DNA of 64,000 nucleotides, from assembly GCA_007753675.1 (NCBI GenBank), contig CP036432.1:10511381-10575380 (forward strand). Reading direction: 5' to 3'. Below the pieces are notes generated by a model that had not been told where the DNA came from, did no database searches, and saw nothing but the letters and a program-made list of their open reading frames with translations. Position numbers and translations under genes: made by a program. The stretch is from Stieleria magnilauensis. Lineage in GTDB: Bacteria; Planctomycetota; Planctomycetia; Pirellulales; Pirellulaceae. Below, piece after piece: positions 29,576 to 37,455 of the stretch; position 1 is the stretch's first letter; the number at the start of each line of letters is the position of its first letter.

Positions 29576-30043
29576 CTACGGACTCGCAAGGATCGAGCGA
29601 TATTGATCTGCCTCAGCCTCTGGCATAGTGGCCAATAGCGGACGCAATGTGTAGTTGCCATGCATCTTGCCATCACGCATGAACATCCAATCGGAGATTT
29701 CAGTTTTGCCGAGGGTATATTGTTGGCCCATGGTCACGTTCGACACCATCCCCGGCTCATTGTTGATCGTTCCAGTAAACTGGTTGTTGGCGAAAGTAAC
29801 GCCGATCAGCCAGAAATGCTCAGTCTCACCATTGTCTTCGATTGGAGCCTTGACCGCGTAGTTTTCCGAGCGGCCGGATTCTAGATCAGCGATGAAGGTG
29901 TCAACCTCCGCAATCGCTCGTTCAGTGGCAGCAGCCATCTCGGCTTCATCATAACCACCTTCAATAAGGGTGTCCGGGCTGGAAGAGCAACCGATCGCAA
30001 GTGCGACCATTGCGAGAAGCAAAGTAAGACCGTTGAGTTTCAT
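29576..30043 (-). CDS. DUF2314-type lipoprotein
   Basis: The protein has 155 residues. It has a lipoprotein signal peptide with lipobox AIGCSSS near residue 19. The rest matches the DUF2314 (YegJ-like) pattern: YAVKAPIEDNGETEHFWLIGV, FTGTINNEPGMV, VTMGQQYTLGKTEISDWMF and a final GNYTLRPLL. The biochemical role of DUF2314 is unknown; related small domains recur in contact-dependent toxin-immunity contexts. Repeat B copy 1 starts about 20 bp upstream and dyad C abuts the 3' end, so the gene sits like a cassette between repeats. Confidence 0.8.
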   Translation of the reverse strand: MKLNGLTLLLAMVALAIGCSSSPDTLIEGGYDEAEMAAATERAIAEVDTFIADLESGRSENYAVKAPIEDNGETEHFWLIGVTFANNQFTGTINNEPGMVSNVTMGQQYTLGKTEISDWMFMRDGKMHGNYTLRPLLATMPEAEADQYRSILASP

Positions 30044-30061
30044 TGTGCGTATCTAGCGTAG

Positions 30062-30640
30062 TGAGATGTTACTTTAGTCGGGGAAAGGCGGTGGACACCG
30101 CAGCGGCGCGATCGGCCTGAACTCAAAAACAAACTCGACTCACCGACTGCGGCGCACCATATGGTTCGCGCGGATCGGCCACGACGACAGTTTGAGCGAT
30201 CATCGCTGATGGCCAATGTACTCAATCCGAAACGCCGTGGGAAATCGAGAGTCCCAATTTGCGGTCGGCATGTCACGCGTCGGATGTCGGCATTGGTATC
30301 AACAGACGTCGGTTTGTCTCATTCGGTCGAGTCGACCGAGCACCAAGAGAGTCAAGGCTCACGCAAAGACGCCAAGCCGCAAAGGGACGGGTTCAAATCT
30401 TTGCGGCTTGGCGACTTTGCGTGAGCTCCTTCCAGCAAGTACGCCAGCGCACCTGTCGAACCGCGACATCAGGAGCGAATCCTAGGAAACAGAGGTCTGC
30501 TGAAATCTGGTGAGCGTATTCTGATCGCACCCATCGCAGTCGGGATGTCAGGCGTTGGGCATTCACGCAACCAGCGGAAAAGAGATTGTCCACGAATAGC
30601 ACGAATGACACGAATGGAATTGCTGCGGCGCAACTGGCGT
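30062..30640. repeat. Repeat B, copy 1
   Basis: About 570 bp colinear with 34531-35095. Shared landmarks are AAAAACAAACTCGACTC, the GGATCGGCCACGACGACAG block, a 66-nt hairpin (30359-30424) and GAAACAGAGGTCTG. An 87-codon open frame (30161-30424) has an equal-length, gap-free counterpart in copy 2, but it spans the hairpin and has no family match. A CACGAATGACACGAATGG tail follows in this copy only. Confidence 0.8.
30359..30424. repeat. Long perfect-arm hairpin inside repeat B copy 1
   Basis: The left arm (TCACGCAAAGACGCCAAGCC onward) and right arm (ending GGCTTGGCGACTTTGCGTGA) pair over about 26 bases around a short loop. One mismatch-like G/T step near the base is kept in both copies. The same motif type is scattered through many planctomycete genomes. 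Confidence 0.8.
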
Positions 30641-30675
30641 CGGTCGACAACGTGAACGGCCAAGTTCGCGGGGAA

Positions 30676-30739
30676 CTCGCGTGAGATTAACCATGCCAAA
30701 AACACCGACTCGCGTTATCCCGTGCAACTTTTGGTTCTG
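30676..30739. repeat. Dyad C, copy a, abutting the SUKH gene stop
   Basis: A 64-bp element lying 2 bp beyond the stop of the SUKH gene. It carries ACACCGACTCGCGTTAT and GATTAACCATGCCAAAA, which align with copies at 31774 and 32783; read inversely, CCAAAA pairs with TTTTGG and AACC with GGTT. Confidence 0.5.
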
Positions 30740-30741
30740 CC

Positions 30742-31203
30742 TCAGCATGTCAAGTATGACCCGATAGATTGTGCGGACGGTTCCATGAATGCGTCGGGGT
30801 CAAAACGCGGATCATTGTGATATCGTTCCTGGACCGCCACGAACATGTAGTCCGATAAAGTACCGTCTTCTTCTAGGAAATAGCCAGTCGGGCCATATTC
30901 GTTATCGATGAAGGGAAAAAAACGATCTGCAATGTGTTGATGGTCCGCGCCAAGCCAAGTTCGCGATGAGGAGATGAAACTTGGGATTTGCTCGACCGGA
31001 ACCAGCAACAACCGATCGATTCCGAATCCGTTTGCCGCGAGGTAGCAGTCGTGGAATTCCGGCGGGAACTCCAACCCAAGTTCCAGCTCAACTTTGCGAA
31101 TCGCTTCGTTTGTCGTCCCGGGAAGACGTATCCGATTTCCGCTGAACGATGGATCGTACATCTCCCAATGTTGCTGAAATATTGCGTCCCAATAAGTCTT
31201 CAT
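30742..31203 (-). CDS. SUKH-domain (SMI1/KNR4) immunity-like protein
   Basis: The protein is 153 residues, almost wholly one SUKH domain. The hallmark start is present: RLPGTTNEAIRKVELELGLEFPPEFHDCYLAANGFG, followed by VEQIPSF and the middle FFPFIDNEYGPTGYFLEEDG, then VAVQERYHNDPRF. SUKH proteins are best known as immunity proteins against nuclease and deaminase toxins, also found in polyimmunity loci. No toxin gene lies in the island. The ATG at 31203 is directly against the edge of repeat A copy 2; dyad C copy a follows the stop. Confidence 0.8.
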   Translation of the reverse strand: MKTYWDAIFQQHWEMYDPSFSGNRIRLPGTTNEAIRKVELELGLEFPPEFHDCYLAANGFGIDRLLLVPVEQIPSFISSSRTWLGADHQHIADRFFPFIDNEYGPTGYFLEEDGTLSDYMFVAVQERYHNDPRFDPDAFMEPSAQSIGSYLTC

Positions 31204-31760
31204 GTCAACGAACGAATTGCGATCTATCCGCGCAGCGTAGGAGTGGGGATAGATCGGGCGCCAGAACTTTGTCGGCCTTCAACTGGGCCGGTGAGGGGAC
31301 TCGATTAGAACGGATTCTGATTTCGAGGGCCAGCGTTTTACTCCCGGGCGAACACGAGTTGAATTGCGACGGTATAGTCCGCTTCTGAACTCTCTTGCAC
31401 GCAGTTCATCCGCGTCGTGGCTCAAGCCCCGTTTTGATCTCATTGGTGCACTTCCAACACTCCAATGGCGCTCGACTCCCAAGGATCGGCGCGTCGTGCG
31501 TTCGGTCGGTTTTGTCTTTCAATAAGAGAAAAACACGTACGACCACACGACGCGAGTCGCGGGGGAGTCATGCGCCTGCGGATCACACGATGGGCCACAA
31601 GAGATCAAGACGGCTGCCGTATCGAAACGCTGACGACCTGCGGCCAGAGGATTTAAGAAGCTGGCGTCAGTCTGACGGCCCGGAGTCCCACGCAATGCCG
31701 CCCCATCGGGTCCGCAGATCAACCATCCAAACGGAGAGCAATTCGATTCAGTTCAACGGT
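31204..31760. repeat. Repeat A, copy 2 (complete)
   Basis: About 557 bp, colinear with copy 3 at 33299-33855. It starts TCAACGAACGAATTGCGATC directly at the SUKH start codon and ends near GCAATTCGATTCAGTTCAAC; the ends share CGAATTGC in inverted orientation. A hairpin at 31220-31256 (CGATCTATCC with GGATAGATCG) lies just upstream of the SUKH start and is partly kept in the other copies. Open frames in it shift phase between copies, so it is taken as non-coding. Confidence 0.82.
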
Positions 31761-31773
31761 ACGCGTAACCGGG

Positions 31774-31843
31774 TACGCGAGAAAGATTATCACCATCAAA
31801 AACGCCGACTCGCGTATCACGGTTCACGCGATGGTTATTTGGC
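31774..31843. repeat. Dyad C, copy b
   Basis: A 70-bp element 19 bp beyond the stop of the gene at 31863. TACGCGAG pairs with CTCGCGTA, and the middle CGCGT can alternatively pair with ACGCG. It aligns without gaps to the copy at 32783-32851. Confidence 0.6.
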
Positions 31844-31862
31844 TCGTTGCGTACAGGACGCG

Positions 31863-32117
31863 CTACTGCGACGGTTGGCGAACCTGGTACTCGCCGTTTG
31901 TTAGCATTTCCTTCACGGTGAAGTAGACGCCGTGAACAAAATCGTATTTCTTGTCCTCGATGCGTTTGAGTACCGTGGAAAATGGAAAGCTCATTACCTC
32001 GACTTTGGCACTGCGGACAGCGTCGTCCGTTCCGTACTCGTCAGCAACTGTGATCCACTCCAGGTCGAAATCCGTGACACCCTTGTTGCCGAGGCAACCG
32101 CCGGTAATCTGGATCAC
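31863..32117 (-). CDS. Small orphan protein of 84 residues
   Basis: Starts at a GTG (32117) and reads IQITGGCLGNKGVTDFDLEW onward, ending VKEMLTNGEYQVRQPSQ. Composition is ordinary for a compact alpha/beta domain; the FDLEWITVADEYGTDDAVRSAKVEV segment predicts two beta-strands. No family is recognised. An overlapping ATG 11 bases upstream in another frame codes only four residues (MTNE). The gene follows the DUF3885-like gene by 63 bp and is followed by dyad C copy b and repeat A copy 2. Size and position suit a small immunity-type protein, but that is only context. Confidence 0.5.
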   Translation of the reverse strand: MIQITGGCLGNKGVTDFDLEWITVADEYGTDDAVRSAKVEVMSFPFSTVLKRIEDKKYDFVHGVYFTVKEMLTNGEYQVRQPSQ

Positions 32118-32180
32118 TCGTTGGTCATCGTTTCGCCGCGATTGATCTTATTGCCATGCACGGCATTGTAATTTGGCGAC

Positions 32181-32753
32181 TTAGAGTCCGTCGGAGCGTC
32201 GCGAGCGCCAATGCTTGAATTTGCGAGAGAGGTCATCACGTTGTTCTGTTGAACCAAGGATGACATCCATGCCCCCATCATACGGATGAAATAGCCACGA
32301 GTCATGGGCATCGAGAATCATGACGTTCGATATGTAATCGTCTGCGACCAAACGAATCACGTCGTCCAGTGCGGTGCGTTTCCAAGCAATTGATGATCGA
32401 AAGATGTGCCAAAAATTCGGGTTAGGGTCTCCATCAAGCTCGTGCATTGCGACGGTTCGCCAATGTTCGGTAGAAATCTGAAGTTCGCAGAACCGCTCGT
32501 GCGGAAGACCGGGCGAATCCGAGTCGGACCAGTTTGTCGTGAGCAAATCCAGTTTCGAGCCGTCGGATGCGAGAGCAGTAACGACGGCGTTGTGACGCTC
32601 AAGCAACGTTGTCCATTCAGGCGTAGACTCCGCGTACCGCTTTGATTCAGGCAGCGAGTGGAACCGGACCCAGCAGTCGCGTTGTGAATCGCGGAATGCA
32701 TGCGCGATAGGCGGTGCATCGTCGAATCGTCGGGTCCAGTATTGGTCAAGCAT
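32181..32753 (-). CDS. DUF3885-like protein
   Basis: From the ATG at 32753 the product is 190 residues (a GTG at 32771 is possible). The end of the protein, VMILDAHDSWLFHPYDGGMDVI followed by LSRKFKHWRSRR, matches the DUF3885 pattern of a conserved YDxxGxD turn and a final helix. The preceding ELQISTEHWRTVAMHELDGDPNPNFWHIF part would be the domain's beta region. DUF3885 proteins are small cytosolic proteins of unknown role, often beside toxin or immunity genes. It lies 45 bp after the stop of the NPY-motif gene and could share its transcript. Confidence 0.6.
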   Translation of the reverse strand: MLDQYWTRRFDDAPPIAHAFRDSQRDCWVRFHSLPESKRYAESTPEWTTLLERHNAVVTALASDGSKLDLLTTNWSDSDSPGLPHERFCELQISTEHWRTVAMHELDGDPNPNFWHIFRSSIAWKRTALDDVIRLVADDYISNVMILDAHDSWLFHPYDGGMDVILGSTEQRDDLSRKFKHWRSRRSDGL

Positions 32754-32782
32754 CAGTCTATATAACGCCACGCGTCACACGG

Positions 32783-32851
32783 TACGCGCGAAAGATTCTC
32801 AATGTCCAAACCGGCCAGCTCGCGTACTCGGGTGCACGCGATTGTTCCCCG
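32783..32851. repeat. Dyad C, copy c, containing the stop of the NPY-motif gene
   Basis: A 69-70-bp dyad with GTACGCG pairing to CGCGTAC and an alternative CGCGT/ACGCG hairpin. The TGA of the gene at 32799 lies inside the left arm, so coding and repeat sequence overlap. Confidence 0.55.
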
Positions 32852-33284
32852 CTAATGCTCGTTGAAGCATCCACCAAGGAGGAATCATTGTAGCGGCAAT
32901 CGTCGCCAACAATAGCAACACTTGCCCTGGTTTTGGGTCCGTGACGGTCGTGGCACCGTACGACAATCCTCCGCCATCTCCAAATCCGGCGATGAGCAGA
33001 ATGCTCGCTAGAACGAGACCTATCAACGTAAACGAACCGATTAGTCGCGTGAACGCTATTGCGATTCGGAGTTGAATTGCAACCAAGAAACCCAGTCCGG
33101 TCAAGACAAGCGGTGTCCAATCTAGCCTCCATAGGGACGTGAACTCAGTTAGCGCGTTGATCGCGAAAAAATGCAGGATCCCTGAGACGATAAGCCACGC
33201 TCCGGCGAAGCGGTGACGTTGCGTTACGGACCAATTTCGCTGACGCGAGTCATCGACAGTCGAAGGACGGTAAGGATTTGCCAA
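32799..33284 (-). CDS. NPY-motif membrane protein, TTG start
   Basis: The open frame continues upstream through repeat A, but the TTG at 33284 gives ANPYRPSTVDDSRQRN, the N-terminal motif seen at 28529 and 50835, and is preferred. The 161-residue product then has four membrane helices (about 25-45, 52-72, 80-105, 112-135) and a short C-terminal tail whose last codons and stop lie in dyad C. No catalytic residues are visible. As with the gene at 28122, repeat A begins about 15 bp upstream of the start. Confidence 0.65.
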   Translation of the reverse strand: MANPYRPSTVDDSRQRNWSVTQRHRFAGAWLIVSGILHFFAINALTEFTSLWRLDWTPLVLTGLGFLVAIQLRIAIAFTRLIGSFTLIGLVLASILLIAGFGDGGGLSYGATTVTDPKPGQVLLLLATIAATMIPPWWMLQRALAGNNRVHPSTRAGRFGH

Positions 33285-33298
33285 AACGGATGGATTGA

Positions 33299-33855
33299 TT
33301 CGACGAACGAATTGCGATCTATCCGCGCATTCGGAGGAACGCGGATCGATCAACGCCAGAACTTTATCGGCCTTTAGTTGGCCCGGTGGTGGGACTCGAT
33401 TAGAACGGATCCTGACTGTGGGTGCCAGTGTTTTAGTCTCAGGCAAACTCGAGTTGGGTGCGACGGCAAAGTCCGCTTCTGAACTCTCTTGCACGCAGTT
33501 CATCGGCGTTGTGCATGCAATGACGTCTTGATCTCATGGGTGCACTTCCAATCTCCGCGGGCGCTCGATTCCCCAGGGACGGCGCGTCCTGTGTTCGGTC
33601 GGATTCGTCTTTCAATCAAAGAAAAACACCGTGGACCACACGACGCAAGTGACGGGGGAGTCACGCGCCTTCGGATCACACGATGGGCCACAAGAGATCA
33701 GGACGGCTGCCGCATCGAAACGCTGACGACCTGCGGCCAGGGGATTCAAGAAGCCGGCGTCAGCCTTCCGGCCCGGAGTCCGACGCAACGCTGCCCCATC
33801 GTCACCGCAGATCGTCCGTCGATGCGGAAAGCAATTCGATTAAGTTCAAAGTCTA
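33299..33855. repeat. Repeat A, copy 3 (complete)
   Basis: Colinear over about 557 bp with copy 2. It starts TCGACGAACGAATTGCGATC, includes the hairpin GATCTATCCGCG/CGCGGATCGATC (33316-33351) and ends GCAATTCGATTAAGTTC. Between 33856 and 33936 lies a GC-rich segment at the 3' end of the next gene that resembles dyad C only loosely. Confidence 0.82.
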
Positions 33856-33936
33856 CGACCAACCGGCGGCAACAGTCGATCTTCCACTTCGAAACGCCCG
33901 ACTTCGCCGCTCGGTTTCATCGCTTGGTTCGCCGCC

Positions 33937-34527
33937 TTACCAGTAGCCAGCGCTGATGTATGTCTCACCAGTAGACGGTACGTGCCACACAGTATAACCG
34001 CCACCTCGGTCAGAGCGGCTCACCTGCACCTGCAGCATTGACGGGTCGTAAGTCCATCCAGTCTCCGGAAAACGGTCGCCGAAAATCTGCTGGTTCAGTT
34101 TGAGCCTATCAGGCCGTTGGTGTTCGGAGGCCATTGCCAACCATTCATCGTCGTCATGATGTCGATTCAAGTCTGGCCGTAACGACCGACGTTCGTTGAT
34201 CCATGAGCGTAACGATGACAAGTCGATTGCAAACTTTGCCCAGTGCCCAGCGCCATTGCGGTAAAGCGTAATGTCCGTGGCAGTTGCCGGAAGTTCAATG
34301 TATCCATCGTCTGGAATTTCTGACGCGGTGGCGTAGTCGAATCGTCCGTAACGTTGTAAGTCGACAATTACCATCACGCCGGCGCAGGATGGAATGAAGA
34401 GGAGTACGGCGGCAAGTGAAAGCCAAGCAATCCGCCTTGGTTTCCGAAGTGTCAATGCACCAACGCACCAAAGAACCGTGAAGGCAGTGACCGAAACTTG
34501 AAAGGGAAGGACGAGTGGCGCAAGCAT
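33937..34527 (-). CDS. Two-helix membrane protein of unknown function
   Basis: The protein has 196 residues, ATG at 34527 directly against repeat B copy 2. Two membrane helices (about 5-26 and 33-55) are followed by an extracytoplasmic domain of about 140 residues with strands (DGYIELPATATDITLYRNG, AKFAIDLSSLRSWINERR) and a C-terminal segment GGYTVWHVPSTGETYISAGYW. The pattern is reminiscent of small beta-sandwich exposed domains, but I cannot name a family. It is the rightmost gene of the orphan island. Confidence 0.65.
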   Translation of the reverse strand: MLAPLVLPFQVSVTAFTVLWCVGALTLRKPRRIAWLSLAAVLLFIPSCAGVMVIVDLQRYGRFDYATASEIPDDGYIELPATATDITLYRNGAGHWAKFAIDLSSLRSWINERRSLRPDLNRHHDDDEWLAMASEHQRPDRLKLNQQIFGDRFPETGWTYDPSMLQVQVSRSDRGGGYTVWHVPSTGETYISAGYW

Positions 34528-34530
34528 TCA

Positions 34531-35095
34531 GTCTGTCGGGGAACGGCAGTGGTCACCGCGTCGGCGCGATGGACCTGAACTCAAAAACAAACTCGACTCG
34601 CCGACTGCGGCGCACCACTTGGTTCACGCGGATCGGCCACGACGACAGTTTGAGCTATCGACGCTAATTGCCAATGTACTCGACCGGAATCGCCATGGGA
34701 AATCGAGTCACGCAATCAGTAGTCGGCGCGTCAGGCGTTGGTTGTCAGCGTTGTATTCGACCGGCGTCGGTTTGTTTTCTTCGGCCGAGTCGACCGCGCA
34801 CCAAGTGAGACAAGAGTCACGCAAAGACGCCAAGCCGCAAAGGGGCGGGTTCAAATCTTTGCGGCTTGGCGACTTTGCGTGAGGTCCTTCAAGCAGCTAC
34901 ATCAGCGTACACTTCAAACCGTGACATCAAGAGCGAATCACAGGAAACAGAGGTCTGATGAAATTCGGTGAGCGCAATTCGAGCGCACGAATCGCAGTCG
35001 GGATGTCAGGCGTTGGACAACGCTGGGAACCGTGGAAGAGAGGGGACCACGAAACAGGCCAATCACACGAAAGAGAAATCGGCAATGTCGCCAGA
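34531..35095. repeat. Repeat B, copy 2
   Basis: Matches 30062-30640 in order, with the 66-nt hairpin at 34817-34882 and an 87-codon open frame (34619-34882) the same length as its counterpart. Overall identity by eye is roughly 75-80 percent. It begins 4 bp upstream of the start codon of the gene at 33937. Confidence 0.8.
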
Positions 35096-35391
35096 CGTCG
35101 GTCAGCAGCGTGAACAACTAATTTAACGGTGGTTCAACCGGGAAAAAAACTGATAATCCCGGGACGGACCGCGGAATGTCACGAACCAACCGACCTTACG
35201 GGTTCCGGTTGGGCGAGTCAACAATGTTGCTCGATCGACGGTTCGCGAGGCGATTGGAGATTACGTCGCGTGATGGATGCGGAATGAATCCGACCCACCG
35301 GGGCAGGACGCCCGGTCGGCCAACGTCAGCGCCCGTTGTGTCCGTTTTCGCCACCCCGGGCCGGTCGATCTTTTTGAAAGCCTCGATGGAG
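35096..35391. other. Gene-free stretch between repeat B and moeA
   Basis: No gene is recognised in these 296 bp, which lie beyond the 3' end of moeA. Open frames crossing it are Arg/Pro-rich shadows. I see no clear terminator for moeA. Confidence 0.45.
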
Positions 35392-36597
35392 TCACCAACG
35401 AAACATCGGCCAGGGGCCGGTCGTGGTGGTCATCGGCGGGACGGCGACGTAGCCGTCGCTGCGACCGAGCGCGACGAGGTCGCCGGATCCCTTGGCGGCG
35501 ACGAGTTCGGCAGCACCAATGTCCGTCATTCGTACCAGCAACATCGTGTGCAGCGGGATCGCTTTTTGCGGAGTCTCGGCCAACGTCACCATCGATGGCT
35601 TGTCCGCCCAGGATGGCTTGCCGGCGATACGGCGCAGCAAGGGCATCAAGAAGCGATGGCAGTTGATCGTGGCGCTGACCGGATTGCCGGGTAGCCCGAG
35701 AACCAGTTTGCCGTCCTTCGTCGCCGCGCCCAAGATCGGTTTGCCGGGGCGAATCGGCAGCCCGTGAAAGACGATTTCGGCGCCAAGATGCTCGATCGTG
35801 TCGGGCACGTAGTCGTAGTCGCCCATCGACACGCCGCCGGTCAGGACCACCACGTCGCAAGCGGCAATCGCGGCGTCGAGCGATTGCTGCAGCGAATCAC
35901 GATCGTCTTTGACGTGTTCGACGATTTCCAAGATCGCCGACGGGTACTGGCAAAGCATCGCTTGGACGGCGGAACGATTGCTATTTCGTAATTGCCAAGG
36001 TTCCAGTGCCGGCGTCGCAGGATCGACGACTTCGTCACCGGTCGTCAGCACGGCGACTTTGACGCGGCGGTAACAGAGCGGCGTGGTGCAGCCAAAATTG
36101 GCCAGTGCTGCGACGACGGCCGGTGTGACTTCGGTCCCGACGTCCAAGACGTTCGAGCCGACCGGTGCGTTTTCACCGCGGCGTCGAATGTGGCTTCCGG
36201 GGACCGTCGATTCGATCGCCGCCGGCAGGAAGCGAATCGATGCCTCAAGTTCCTCGGTGTCTTCGCGTTTGACCACGGCCTGGCAACCGTCGGGAATGAT
36301 CGCGCCGGTAAAGATCCGTACGACGTGGCCGTCTTCCATCGCCGGAGGTGCGGCGCCGGCTTGACTGATACCGCTGACCGGAACAACCGAGTCCGATTGC
36401 ACGTCGGACATCCGGACCGCGTAGCCATCCATCGCCGAGACATCCGCCGCCGGGCTGTCGCGATCGGCCACGATGGGTTCCGCGATGATCCGCCCGACGG
36501 GTTCGTTGACGGGCTCGGTTTCACCAACGACCGACAGTCGCTCGGCCAAGGCCGCGATCGCCGCGTCCGGGTCGGAGTATTGAAAGGGTTGTTTCAT
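35392..36597 (-). CDS. moeA: Molybdopterin molybdenumtransferase MoeA
   Basis: MoeA inserts molybdate into adenylated molybdopterin in molybdenum cofactor synthesis. The 401-residue protein has the expected features: SAMDGYAVR near the N-terminus, RIFTGAIIPDGCQAVVKRED, RRRGENAPVG, and the MogA-like core with VLTTGDEV and LTGGVSMGDYDYV, then GLPIRPGKP and LGLPGNPVSA. The frame continues to 36648, but the ATG at 36597 overlaps the mobA stop (ATGA) and begins MKQPFQYSD, a sensible start. It is translationally coupled to mobA; other cofactor genes (moaA, mogA) are not in the window. Confidence 0.93.
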   Translation of the reverse strand: MKQPFQYSDPDAAIAALAERLSVVGETEPVNEPVGRIIAEPIVADRDSPAADVSAMDGYAVRMSDVQSDSVVPVSGISQAGAAPPAMEDGHVVRIFTGAIIPDGCQAVVKREDTEELEASIRFLPAAIESTVPGSHIRRRGENAPVGSNVLDVGTEVTPAVVAALANFGCTTPLCYRRVKVAVLTTGDEVVDPATPALEPWQLRNSNRSAVQAMLCQYPSAILEIVEHVKDDRDSLQQSLDAAIAACDVVVLTGGVSMGDYDYVPDTIEHLGAEIVFHGLPIRPGKPILGAATKDGKLVLGLPGNPVSATINCHRFLMPLLRRIAGKPSWADKPSMVTLAETPQKAIPLHTMLLVRMTDIGAAELVAAKGSGDLVALGRSDGYVAVPPMTTTTGPWPMFRW

Positions 36598-37184
36598 GGC
36601 TTGGGTGGATGGAGGTCGAGATCCGAAGGCGTATTGATGTTGCGGCAAGATGCCGCCGAGAGTGGGACGGTGATGATCGGTAATGATCGCAGCAATCGTC
36701 GTGGGCTGTATTGTCCCGCATCAATCGACGTGCCGATGATGTCGACGAGCGCGACAGGATAAATCGCGATCAATGGTTCAATGTGTTCGGGCGTTTGGTC
36801 CGAAACGGCGCACACGACTTGATCGCGATGGCCGGCAAAGGCATCGATCAACGTTTGAAGGTCGCGGGAGGTGAGTGATGGCGTGTCGACCGGTGTGAAG
36901 ACGCAAGCATCAAAGCCATGATCGCGCGCGTAGGACAACGAGGCATGGATGCCGGAAATCGGGCCGTGAGATTCAGGCGGGTCGGGGATGCGGTGGAAGT
37001 CGGTTTCACGCTGTAGCGAAGAGGAAACGCAAACGGTGCCGCAGTGTTCTTGCAGTCGGCGGCCGGCATGTTCGAGAAACGACTGCCCTTGCCGGGTCGT
37101 CAACGCCGCCTTGTCGCGGCCCATGCGTTTGGAGGCCCCGCCGCAAAGGACGACGCCGAGCAGTTTGGGGTCAGGACTGGGCAT
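36594..37184 (-). CDS. mobA: Molybdenum cofactor guanylyltransferase MobA
   Basis: The 196-residue enzyme transfers GMP from GTP to molybdopterin to give the guanine dinucleotide cofactor. The nucleotide-binding start VVLCGGASKRMGRDKA is complete, with later HGPISGIHASL and the metal-site FTPVDTPSLT. Length equals the family norm (about 190-200). The four-base overlap with moeA indicates one operon. Upstream lies a repeat and hairpin region with no gene, where its promoter should be. Confidence 0.92.
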   Translation of the reverse strand: MPSPDPKLLGVVLCGGASKRMGRDKAALTTRQGQSFLEHAGRRLQEHCGTVCVSSSLQRETDFHRIPDPPESHGPISGIHASLSYARDHGFDACVFTPVDTPSLTSRDLQTLIDAFAGHRDQVVCAVSDQTPEHIEPLIAIYPVALVDIIGTSIDAGQYSPRRLLRSLPIITVPLSAASCRNINTPSDLDLHPPKP

Positions 37185-37225
37185 AAGCGGGAAGCGAAGG
37201 ACGTCGGTGAATGTGGGGCAGCGGA

Positions 37226-37432
37226 AACCCTCCCGTCACTGCGCTCGACCCCATACGCATCAAGTTAAGCCGTCGGTTCGTCATTGAACTGAAGTCACCC
37301 TCCCTTTGGGATGTCGATTTAATTTCTGACGGATATGGCACCCTTCTCCCCCGCAAATCGTGAACAAGCTTGCTTGTCGATTTGTGGGGGAGAAGGGTCG
37401 CCGAAAAGTTTGCGACGACACGGGAGGGTGAC
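37226..37432. repeat. CATCAAGTTAAG repeat and long hairpin
   Basis: The block 37226-37304 (CCCTCCCGTCACTGCGCTCG ... CATCAAGTTAAGCCGTCGG ... GAAGTCACCC) has an inverted relative at 50284-50347 and shares CATCAAGTTAAG with the ends of the IS element at 43.6 kb. A hairpin at 37339-37398 pairs ACCCTTCTCCCCCGCAAATCG with its complement around a 17-base loop, and lies upstream of the CMD gene's stop side, so it may terminate the transcript arriving from the right. Confidence 0.75.
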
Positions 37433-37455
37433 TGTTTGACATCAGACGCACAATG

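Noticed and set aside
29251-31722. 66-67-codon minus-strand frames in repeat A copies 1 and 2 with a shared NPLAAGRQRFD segment
   Set aside because: The shared frame is lost in copy 3; it looks like an accidental product of a repeat.
31395-31904. 169-codon plus-strand frame in repeat A copy 2, and the 155-codon frame at 33489 in copy 3
   Set aside because: The two copies are read in different phases after small indels, so the frames do not code for related proteins.
30676-32851. Dyad C as a canonical integron attC site
   Set aside because: No GTTRRRY/RYYYAAC core pair in the right places and no integrase in view; kept only as an attC-like hypothesis.
35176-35694. 172-codon plus-strand frame
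   Set aside because: It overlaps the 3' half of moeA in an antisense frame and is Arg/Gly-rich.
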